Position numbers and translations under genes: made by a program. The notes beneath the pieces are model-generated. The model searched no databases. It saw only the letters and a list, made by a program, of their open reading frames with translations, and was not told the DNA's origin. A DNA stretch of 7,907 nt from an uncultured Prevotella sp. (GTDB taxonomy: Bacteria; Bacteroidota; Bacteroidia; Bacteroidales; Bacteroidaceae): assembly GCA_900553285.1 (NCBI GenBank), contig USCX01000057.1:1-7907 (forward strand), read 5' to 3'. Numbering within the stretch: the first letter of the stretch is position 1; each line of letters begins with the position of its first letter. Of the stretch, positions 1 through 6,347 are shown in pieces.

Positions 1-2
1 TG

Positions 3-1562
3 TCCGTGGTGCCCCTGCCTGCCCGGATGGAGGCCGGCGATGGAAAATTCGTGTGGAAAAACAAGCAGAAGATAGTCTGTCCGTCTTATCCGGGCGACAG
101 CGTCCGGATGGTCTGCGAGCGCTTTATGGCCGACATGGAGCGGGCGACGGGCGTCAAGCTACGTCTGGCCACGAGGCAGCGCGGCGATGTGGTGCTCTCG
201 CTCGACGGCTCACTGCCTCCTGAGGCATACCGGCTGGACGTGACGCCCGGCGGCATTCGGATCCGCGCTGCCCGGCCGGCCGGATTTTTCTATGCGTTTC
301 AGACGTTGAAGCAACTGATGCCCCGTAACGTCGTGGCAGGGGGGCGGACGGACACACCCGCACAGGGTTGGAGCGTACCGGCCGTATCTGTCGCCGACGA
401 GCCGCGTTTCGGATGGCGCGGGTTTATGCTCGACGAAGGCCGGCATTTCTTCGGTAAGGAGACCGTGAAGCGTGTTCTCGACATTATGAGCACGTACAAG
501 CTCAACCGTTTCCACTGGCACCTGACCGAAGACCAGGGATGGCGCATCGAAATCAAGAAATACCCCAAGTTGACCGAGGTCGGCGCCTGGCGTGACAGCC
601 GCATCCTGGCTTGGCGGGACATGAAGCCCGACGGAAAACGTTATGGCGGTTTCTACACGCAGGACGACATTCGCGAGATTGTCGATTACGCCCGCGAACG
701 CTTCATCGAGATAGTGCCGGAGATTGACATGCCCGGCCATTTTCAGGCAGCCCTTGCCGCTTACCCCGAGTTGAGCTGTACGCCCGACCAGCCGCATTCC
801 GTCTGGCTCCATCAGGGCGTTTCGGGCGATGTCATGAACGTGGCTTCGCCCAAGGCCGTCCAATTTGCAAAGGATGTCATTGATGAGCTGACGGGGCTTT
901 TCCCCTTTAATTACATTCACATCGGCGGCGACGAATGTCCGACACGTGCGTGGGAGCAGAACGCCGAGTGCCAGGCCCTTTACGCACAAATAGGGGCCAA
1001 GTCCTACCGCGATTTGCAGGGGCACTTTTATCGTCAGCTCGAAGACTACATACAGAGTAAGCCGACGGCCGAACGGCGTCATCTGATAGCATGGAACGAG
1101 ATTCTCGGCAGCAATACCGACGGGCTCGACCTGACGGTGATGGCATGGATCGGGGCAGACAAGGCGGCCCAGGAGGCCGTGCGCCGCGGGATGGACGTCA
1201 TCCTGACCCCGCAGATACCCTATTATATCAACCGGAAGCAGAGCAAGTTGCCATCGGAACCCCTTTCGCAAGGTCATGGCAACGAGACGGTTGAGGCTGT
1301 CTACGGCTATCAGCCCGCGAAAGGCGTCGCACCGGAACTCCTGTCGCACTATAAGGGCGTGCAGGCAAACTTCTGGACCGAGTATGTCATCGAGGAAGAC
1401 ACGCTGGAATACCTGATGCTGCCGCGGTTGGCAGCTGTGGCCGAAGCTGGCTGGACGCCTCAGGAACGGCGCTCCTATACCGACTTCAGGCAGCGCGTCC
1501 AGGCTGACACGGTGTGGTACAGGCTGAACGGCATCGACTACGGTAAGCATATATTCGAGTGA
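3..1562 (+). CDS. Beta-N-acetylhexosaminidase, glycoside hydrolase family 20 (5' end outside window)
   Basis: The product removes terminal beta-linked GlcNAc or GalNAc from glycans by substrate-assisted catalysis, in Bacteroidota usually in the periplasm or at the cell surface on host or dietary glycans. Numbering residues from the codon at position 6, about 1-125 form the GH20b N-terminal domain. The catalytic barrel starts at FGWRGFMLDEGRHF (substrate-binding Arg138). It continues through HWHLTEDQGWRIEI to the hallmark HIGGDECP, with the catalytic Asp309-Glu310 pair. Later conserved stretches are IAWNEILG, VMAWIG and QANFWTEYV. The C-terminus looks complete. The frame is open to the window edge, and the visible protein begins at the usual first strand of the GH20b domain (VVPLPARMEAGDGKF). 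Only a signal peptide and a few residues should therefore be missing, and the GTG at 6 is unlikely to be the true start. The gene ends at a strong shared terminator. The family call is firm; the substrate is not determined. Confidence 0.95.
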   Translation, partial: SVVPLPARMEAGDGKFVWKNKQKIVCPSYPGDSVRMVCERFMADMERATGVKLRLATRQRGDVVLSLDGSLPPEAYRLDVTPGGIRIRAARPAGFFYAFQTLKQLMPRNVVAGGRTDTPAQGWSVPAVSVADEPRFGWRGFMLDEGRHFFGKETVKRVLDIMSTYKLNRFHWHLTEDQGWRIEIKKYPKLTEVGAWRDSRILAWRDMKPDGKRYGGFYTQDDIREIVDYARERFIEIVPEIDMPGHFQAALAAYPELSCTPDQPHSVWLHQGVSGDVMNVASPKAVQFAKDVIDELTGLFPFNYIHIGGDECPTRAWEQNAECQALYAQIGAKSYRDLQGHFYRQLEDYIQSKPTAERRHLIAWNEILGSNTDGLDLTVMAWIGADKAAQEAVRRGMDVILTPQIPYYINRKQSKLPSEPLSQGHGNETVEAVYGYQPAKGVAPELLSHYKGVQANFWTEYVIEEDTLEYLMLPRLAAVAEAGWTPQERRSYTDFRQRVQADTVWYRLNGIDYGKHIFE

Positions 1563-1652
1563 GGTTCATGCCGCGTTCCGGCCGTCCGGACAGGTGGTTG
1601 CCGTTGAAGAGAAACCCCTGCGGGCGACGGGAGCGGCGATCGCACTGACAGG

Positions 1653-1698
1653 AAAAACGGGCGCTGCGTGCAGGAAAACTGTCGCAGTGCCCGTTTTT
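1653..1698. terminator. Bidirectional intrinsic terminator between GH20 gene and dgt
   Basis: An inverted repeat pairs 1653-1668 (AAAAACGGGCGCTGCG) with 1683-1698 (CGCAGTGCCCGTTTTT). The stem is 16 bp with a single G-T wobble and a 14-nt loop. It carries A5 on one side and T5 on the other, so it reads as hairpin plus U-tract on both strands. It sits between two convergent genes, 90 nt after the GH20 stop and 72 nt after the dgt stop. It is the only strong element I see in the 208-base gap. Confidence 0.85.
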
Positions 1699-1770
1699 AT
1701 GAAGGGCGGACATGGGGAAAAACTCGGTGAAACCGCGCTTTTTGTCGTAGTTCAGTCCTTGTGGAAAAGG

Positions 1771-3129
1771 TCAGACCATGGGGAGGGAATTGCCGTTGAT
1801 TTTCCGATAAAGGTCGAGCGCGTACACGTCGGTCATTCCCGAAATATAGTCGAGCACGGCCATCACGCGGTCGTAGAGCCGGGGCGCGGTAAGCTGGTAT
1901 TGTTCCGAAACGCGACTGATAAGCAGTTTGCTGTACGCTTTCTCGGGCGACAGCATGGCGTCCATCATCAGTTCGAGCAGGGTGTAGATGATGCGGTACC
2001 CGGCGAGGTCTATATCGACCACGTCTTTGCATTCGTAGATGTGGCGCCGGGCGATGTGCTCACACTGCCGGTAGGCATCCAGCATGCGGCCGGGCAAATG
2101 GTCGATGAGGCTACCGCTGAAAGTGCCGGCCAGCAGGTCCTCTTCGTGGTCGACGAAGATAGAGACACAGGCTTGTTCGAGCGCGTTGATGACGCAGGAG
2201 CGAAGGTAGACGATGCGTTCGTTGGTGTCCGTCACCTCGGTAAATTCGCTCGTGATACGGTCTTGGGTGCTTGTGTCGAAGAAAGAAAGCAGCAGCTCTA
2301 TGGTGTGCGTGTCTGAAAGCAGGCGGAGTTTATGCGCGTCTTCGATGTCCATGATTTCATAGCAGATGTCGTCGGCCGCCTCGACGAGATAGACGAGCGG
2401 ATGACGCACGTAGGAATATCTTCCCGGCCCAACCTCCTTGCCGGGAATGCCCAGTTCGTCAGCGATGCGCCGATAGGACTCTTTCTCGCTCTCGAAAAAT
2501 CCGAATTTCGCTTTCTTGTGAGCCAGTGACGAGGCGTAAGGATATTTCACGATGGCGGCCAGCGTGGAGTAGGTCATGACGAAGCCCCCCTTTCGGCGGC
2601 CGGCAAATTGGTGGGTCAGCAGGCGGAATGTGTTGGCGTTGCCGTCGAAATGGATGATGTCGTTCCATTGTGCCTCGGTCAGGCGATCGCCGTCGGGAGC
2701 GGTGTAGTCTTTCAGCCGTGCGCCCTGTCCTTCTTTGAAATAGCTGATGATGGCCCGTTCGCCGGAGTGGCCGAACGGGGGATTGCCGAGGTCGTGGGCA
2801 AGGCAGGCGGCCGAGACGATGGCGCCGAAGGGATCGAACACACCGTGAGGCGTTTCGGGATGTTTGCGGATGAGTTCGCGTGCAGAGTCGTTCCCCAGCG
2901 AGCGACCCACGCTTGACACTTCCAGACTATGAGTGAGGCGGTTGTGTACAAAAATGCTTCCCGGGAGAGGAAATACCTGTGTCTTGTTCTGAAGTCGGCG
3001 GAAAGGGGCTGAGAAGATGAGCCTGTCGTAGTCGCGTTGGAACTGCGTGCGCATTTCGCGGCGTTGCTCGTGCCGGTCCTCCTTGCCGAAACGTTTGTCG
3101 GAGATGAGTCTTTCCCAATTCATAATCAT
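1771..3129 (-). CDS. dgt: Deoxyguanosinetriphosphate triphosphohydrolase (dGTPase), HD superfamily
   Basis: This cytoplasmic enzyme hydrolyses dGTP to deoxyguanosine and triphosphate, and helps control the dNTP pool. From the ATG at 3129 the protein has 452 residues. The HD metal-site residues are all present: His67 in NRLTHSLE, His112-Asp113 in AHDLGNPPFGHSGE, and the distal Asp in EAADDICYEI (253/254). The N-terminal DRLIFSAPFRRLQNKTQVF block is typical of bacterial dGTPases. The open frame runs back to 3222, but a TAnnTTTG box lies at 3151-3144 on this strand, so that extension would begin upstream of the likely promoter. Translation more plausibly starts at 3129 (MIMNWERL) or 3123 (MNWERL); the two ATGs are two codons apart and I cannot separate them. 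No Shine-Dalgarno site is visible, as is normal in Bacteroidota. The gene is divergent from dut and convergent with the GH20 gene. The assignment is strong. Confidence 0.95.
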   Translation of the reverse strand: MIMNWERLISDKRFGKEDRHEQRREMRTQFQRDYDRLIFSAPFRRLQNKTQVFPLPGSIFVHNRLTHSLEVSSVGRSLGNDSARELIRKHPETPHGVFDPFGAIVSAACLAHDLGNPPFGHSGERAIISYFKEGQGARLKDYTAPDGDRLTEAQWNDIIHFDGNANTFRLLTHQFAGRRKGGFVMTYSTLAAIVKYPYASSLAHKKAKFGFFESEKESYRRIADELGIPGKEVGPGRYSYVRHPLVYLVEAADDICYEIMDIEDAHKLRLLSDTHTIELLLSFFDTSTQDRITSEFTEVTDTNERIVYLRSCVINALEQACVSIFVDHEEDLLAGTFSGSLIDHLPGRMLDAYRQCEHIARRHIYECKDVVDIDLAGYRIIYTLLELMMDAMLSPEKAYSKLLISRVSEQYQLTAPRLYDRVMAVLDYISGMTDVYALDLYRKINGNSLPMV

Positions 3130-3143
3130 AGTGAAAACAACCG

Positions 3144-3151
3144 CAAAATTA
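3144..3151 (-). promoter_or_regulatory. Candidate -7 box of dgt promoter (TAATTTTG)
   Basis: On the minus strand 3151-3144 reads TAATTTTG, an exact match to the Bacteroidota -7 consensus TAnnTTTG. It lies 14 nt upstream of the ATG at 3129, which would give a very short leader. I see no convincing TTG/TTTG -33 element at the usual spacing, so this is a candidate only. Confidence 0.5.
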
Positions 3152-3205
3152 AAGACTAATTCCCGCTTTTTCGGTAAAATCCGGGAGTATATGCGCGAAA
3201 TTCCG

Positions 3206-3213
3206 TATTTTTG
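3206..3213 (+). promoter_or_regulatory. Candidate -7 box of the dut operon promoter (TATTTTTG)
   Basis: TATTTTTG at 3206-3213 matches the Bacteroidota -7 consensus TAnnTTTG exactly and ends 27 nt before the dut ATG at 3241. Transcription would begin near 3220, leaving a leader of about 20 nt. The -33 element is weak or absent. This is the only promoter-like box I noticed ahead of the four-gene operon. Confidence 0.6.
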
Positions 3214-3240
3214 TTCACTCATATTGTCAACGTCTCACAG

Positions 3241-3675
3241 ATGGAAATAAAAGTCATCAACCGTTCCCGCCATGCTCTGCCGGCTTATGCGACGCCGCTG
3301 AGCGCGGGCATGGACCTGCGGGCCAATCTGGAAGCCCCGGTCGAGCTGGCCCCCTTGGCGCGATGTGTGATTCCCACAGGACTTTACATTGCGTTGCCGC
3401 CGGGCTATGAAGCGCAGGTAAGGCCGCGTTCGGGCCTCGCGCTGAAAAAAGGCATCGGCCTGCTGAATGCGCCCGGTACGATAGATGCCGATTACAGGGG
3501 CGAAATCGGTGTGATTTTGATTAACCTGTCCCACGAAACCTTTGTCGTCAACGATGGTGAGCGCATCGCTCAATTGGTGGTGGCCCGCCACGAGACGGTG
3601 GAGTGGCGTCCTGTCGAACAACTCGATGAGACTCCTCGCGGGACGGGCGGCTTTGGCCATACAGGTGTGGAGTAA
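3241..3675 (+). CDS. dut: dUTP diphosphatase (dUTPase)
   Basis: This enzyme hydrolyses dUTP to dUMP and pyrophosphate. It keeps uracil out of DNA and supplies dUMP for thymidylate synthesis; the family is a cytoplasmic homotrimer. The 144-residue length is normal. All five trimeric-dUTPase motifs are present: AGMDLRA (22-28), RPRSGLA (61-67), GTIDADYRGEIG (79-90, with the catalytic Asp82), DGERIAQ (105-111), and the C-terminal P-loop-like RGTGGFGHTG (133-142), whose Phe138 should stack on uracil. The frame stays open back to 3211, but ATG 3241 gives the family's usual N-terminus (MEIKVINRSRHALP). The 3211 start would overlap the -7 box at 3206-3213. It is the first gene of a + operon and is divergent from dgt. 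The assignment is very secure. Confidence 0.98.
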   Translation: MEIKVINRSRHALPAYATPLSAGMDLRANLEAPVELAPLARCVIPTGLYIALPPGYEAQVRPRSGLALKKGIGLLNAPGTIDADYRGEIGVILINLSHETFVVNDGERIAQLVVARHETVEWRPVEQLDETPRGTGGFGHTGVE

Positions 3676-3688
3676 GAGCGGAATACGT

Positions 3689-5497
3689 ATGCGGACGTTT
3701 ATGCAACGTGTGACGGGGCTGTTCCTGACGGGCAGTTTCTTGTGTGGGCTGCTCGTGCTGCTTGCTTCCTGTTCTTCGGGAAGCCCGTCGGTGGGCCGCG
3801 CGGACGGCTCGCTTGTCTTTGAGGTCGCCCCGGTCAAGGCTTCTCCCCTGACACCGGACGTGCAGCAAAAATATAATACAATATACCTTGAAGCAGTCCG
3901 TCAGGGTCTGAAAGGGAATGATGCGGCGTGTTTCGAACTCCTGCGTCGGGCGCTCGAGCTGAACCCCGACGGAGCGGAAAGCATTAGCCGGCTGGTGCAG
4001 TATGTGGGCGATACGACGGAAGTGGTGCGCTTGCTGAAACATGCCATTGCCGTGGCGCCGGACAATCCGACCTACCGCAACTTGTTGGTCTACACCTACC
4101 TGCAAAAAAACGAATGCGACTCCGCTATTGCCGTCCTCCGTACGGTGATAGACCGTGAGGACTATCCGATAGACGATCTCTGGCTTCTTTACCGCTTGCA
4201 GAACCAGCAAGGACACTATGACGACGCTTTGCACACCTTGTCGCGTTTAGAGCGTCTCGAAGGCAGTGGTGAGGAATTCGATTACGAACGAATACGGCTT
4301 TATACGAACGCCAAAGAAATCGACAAGGCTTATGCGGAGGTGGAGCGCTTACGCAGGGAGAATCCGAACGAACTTCGGTATCCCATGCTCTTGGCCAGTC
4401 TTTATTTGGAGAATGGCCGGGCGTCCGATGGCTATGCCTTGTGCCGTGAGGTCCAGGCCCAAGACCCCGGAAACAGCATGGCGCAGGCTTGGCTTATCGG
4501 TTATTATCAGAATGAGCATGACACGGTGCGCTATCTGGCCGAGATAGATTCCTTTATCAGCAATCCGAAGGTCAACAACGCCGCTCGCTATCAATTGCTC
4601 GGTGGTTATCTTGCCGAAGTCCGTATGGATACGACCCCGCAGACCGTGAACCGTTCTTTGGGCTTGCTCAGAAAGGCCTTGAGCCATCCCCAGGAAAACA
4701 GTGCCATCGCCGAATTGTGCGAACAGTACATGGTGTACACCCATCAGCCGGGTGACTCCATCATGGCGGTGCTGCGCAAAAACCTGGAAGTCACGCCAGA
4801 CAATAGTGCTGCCCGGACGCGTTTGCTCTTTCGCCTGATACAGGAAGGGAACGATTCGACCGTAATCCAAGTCTGCCGTGAGGGGGAACTTTATAATCCT
4901 ACCCATTTGCACTACTACCTGTATGAGGGCGTCACGCTGGCTCAGGAAGAACGCAATGAGGAGGCTGTCGCCGTGCTTCGCCGCGGTCTGGCGCACAACG
5001 ACAGCACGCAACAAGGCGAGCTCGTTGCTGACATTTACGCCATCCTCGGCGATGTGTTGCACACCGTCGGCCGGAAAGATGAAGCCTATGCGGCTTACGA
5101 CTCCTGCTTGGTGTATGATGCGGACAACATGGGCTGTCTGAACAATTACGCTTACTTCCTGTCGCTCGACGGAATTCGTCTGGACGAGGCGGAGCGGATG
5201 TCGTACAGGACGGTGCAGTCGGATTCTGTAAATCCGACCTACTTGGACACGTATGCCTGGATATTGTATGAATTGAAGCGGTACGAACAAGCGCGGCTCT
5301 ACATCGATGAGACGTTGAAGCATGTCGAGGAGAACGAAGAGAACGCCAGTATTTACGATCATGCCGGTGATATATATATGAAGTGCGGTCTGCAAGAACA
5401 GGCTGTCGGCTTCTGGCGAAAGGCGCTGCGTCTGACGGTCGGGTCGGCAGAGAGAAAGAAAATAGCGAGTAAGCTGAAAAAACACTCTAAGTTATGA
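3689..5497 (+). CDS. Tetratricopeptide-repeat lipoprotein
   Basis: The product has 602 residues with a lipoprotein signal peptide: a hydrophobic core at about 8-27 and lipobox LLAS-C, with the lipidated Cys28. The residues after the Cys (SSGS) are not acidic, so they do not resemble the Bacteroidota surface-export signal, and a periplasm-facing location is more likely. The rest, from about residue 55, is an alpha-helical array of TPR-like repeats. The clearest lie in the last third, around NNYAYFLSLDG, YLDTYAWILYELKRYEQA and YDHAGDIYMKCGLQEQAVGF. TPRs bind other proteins, so a scaffold or assembly role is inferred; no catalytic domain is seen. ATG 3689 was chosen because it lies 13 nt after the dut stop and begins the signal peptide; ATG 3701 is a possible alternative. 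The stop overlaps the next gene by ATGA, which implies translational coupling. The specific function is unknown. Confidence 0.8.
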   Translation: MRTFMQRVTGLFLTGSFLCGLLVLLASCSSGSPSVGRADGSLVFEVAPVKASPLTPDVQQKYNTIYLEAVRQGLKGNDAACFELLRRALELNPDGAESISRLVQYVGDTTEVVRLLKHAIAVAPDNPTYRNLLVYTYLQKNECDSAIAVLRTVIDREDYPIDDLWLLYRLQNQQGHYDDALHTLSRLERLEGSGEEFDYERIRLYTNAKEIDKAYAEVERLRRENPNELRYPMLLASLYLENGRASDGYALCREVQAQDPGNSMAQAWLIGYYQNEHDTVRYLAEIDSFISNPKVNNAARYQLLGGYLAEVRMDTTPQTVNRSLGLLRKALSHPQENSAIAELCEQYMVYTHQPGDSIMAVLRKNLEVTPDNSAARTRLLFRLIQEGNDSTVIQVCREGELYNPTHLHYYLYEGVTLAQEERNEEAVAVLRRGLAHNDSTQQGELVADIYAILGDVLHTVGRKDEAYAAYDSCLVYDADNMGCLNNYAYFLSLDGIRLDEAERMSYRTVQSDSVNPTYLDTYAWILYELKRYEQARLYIDETLKHVEENEENASIYDHAGDIYMKCGLQEQAVGFWRKALRLTVGSAERKKIASKLKKHSKL

Positions 5498-6342
5498 AGA
5501 TATCCCTATCGTTGTTGGGCTTGGTGACTGTGACGCTGTTGTCGTTGTCGGGCTGTAAGTCCAGTCGCTCGGTTGTTGCGGAGAAAGACATTCCCGCGAC
5601 GCCTGCTTTCGATGTGTCGGCGTATAAGAACCGGGTAGTGGCCCGGGCTGCACGGCCTGCTGCGTTGACAGCCCGTGTGTCGCTCACCTTGAAGGCCGGG
5701 ACAAAGGAAATATCTGTGAACGGTAATTTGCGTATGAAGCGTGACGACGTTATTCAACTCTCCCTGACGTTTCTCGGCATGGAGGTCGGACGTATGGAAT
5801 TCACCCAGAACGACGTGCTGCTTGTCGACCGTTTCAATAAACAATATGTCCGTGTGCCGTATGCGGGAGTCAGTTTCCTGAAAAGCGCCCGCCTCGATTT
5901 CAATGCGTTGCAGGCGTTGTTCTGGAACGAGGTCTTTGTGCCGGGAACGACAGAGCCCGTAGCCGGATTGTTGGAGCGCTTTGCCACGTCCGAAGAAGGC
6001 GACTATGTTCTTTTCCGGCTGACAGACGCTCCTCAGTTGGCGTATAGTTTCAGAACGGTCAAAGGCAACGGTTTGCTTGACCAGACGATCATTAGCGGCA
6101 AGACACCCGGCGATGCCACAAAGTTCGTCGGGCGTTACGGCAGCTTCGCTGATGTGGAAGGCTATACCTTTCCTGCACGGATCCGGTTCGCTGTGGAGGG
6201 CTTGCGGCGGGGAAATTATTCGTTGGACATGGAACTCAGCCGTTTCTCCACGTCTGACAAGTGGGAGAAGCGGACTGAAATTTCCTCGAAGTATAAAGAG
6301 AGAACCGTCAATGACATAATGCGGCAATTAATGTCGCTTTGA
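5494..6342 (+). CDS. DUF4292 family lipoprotein, possibly LolA/LolB-like
   Basis: The product has 282 residues. It starts with a signal peptide ending in lipobox LSG-C (Cys21), followed by KSSR, so it should be a lipoprotein anchored facing the periplasm. The mature region is rich in predicted beta strands. It contains the pattern GNLRMKRDDVIQLSL...GMEVGRMEFTQNDVLLVDR, as in the DUF4292 family. That family is, from memory, related in fold to the lipoprotein carriers LolA and LolB. A role in lipoprotein or lipid handling at the outer membrane is therefore an inference from fold and location, not shown here. The start ATG overlaps the TPR gene's stop (ATGA), and the EnvC-like gene starts 5 nt downstream, so the three envelope genes are very probably co-translated. 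Family call fairly secure; function uncertain. Confidence 0.75.
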   Translation: MKISLSLLGLVTVTLLSLSGCKSSRSVVAEKDIPATPAFDVSAYKNRVVARAARPAALTARVSLTLKAGTKEISVNGNLRMKRDDVIQLSLTFLGMEVGRMEFTQNDVLLVDRFNKQYVRVPYAGVSFLKSARLDFNALQALFWNEVFVPGTTEPVAGLLERFATSEEGDYVLFRLTDAPQLAYSFRTVKGNGLLDQTIISGKTPGDATKFVGRYGSFADVEGYTFPARIRFAVEGLRRGNYSLDMELSRFSTSDKWEKRTEISSKYKERTVNDIMRQLMSL

Positions 6343-6347
6343 CCGCC

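Noticed and set aside
210..1550. A 446-residue open frame on the minus strand opposite the GH20 gene
   Set aside because: The GH20 reading is supported by catalytic motifs. The antisense translation shows no domain or motif I recognise and is a common by-product of GC-rich coding sequence.
1725..1735. Small CGGT/ACCG hairpin near a T-run, considered as an extra terminator for dgt
   Set aside because: Only a 4-bp stem with a 3-nt loop; far weaker than the neighbouring 16-bp hairpin and likely chance.
1594..2316. A 240-residue open frame on the plus strand over the terminator and the end of dgt
   Set aside because: It runs through the bidirectional terminator and is antisense to well-supported dGTPase sequence; its translation has no recognisable family features.
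3542..3688. N-terminal extension of the TPR gene back into dut
   Set aside because: The extension would overlap dut by 134 nt and bury the lipoprotein signal peptide in the middle of the N-terminus; the start at 3689 explains both gene spacing and export signal.
4349..5485. A 378-residue antisense frame within the TPR gene, and a similar one (5506-6327) within the DUF4292 gene
   Set aside because: Both lie opposite genes with signal peptides and family motifs. They have no plausible start context or domain and look like mirror frames from codon bias.
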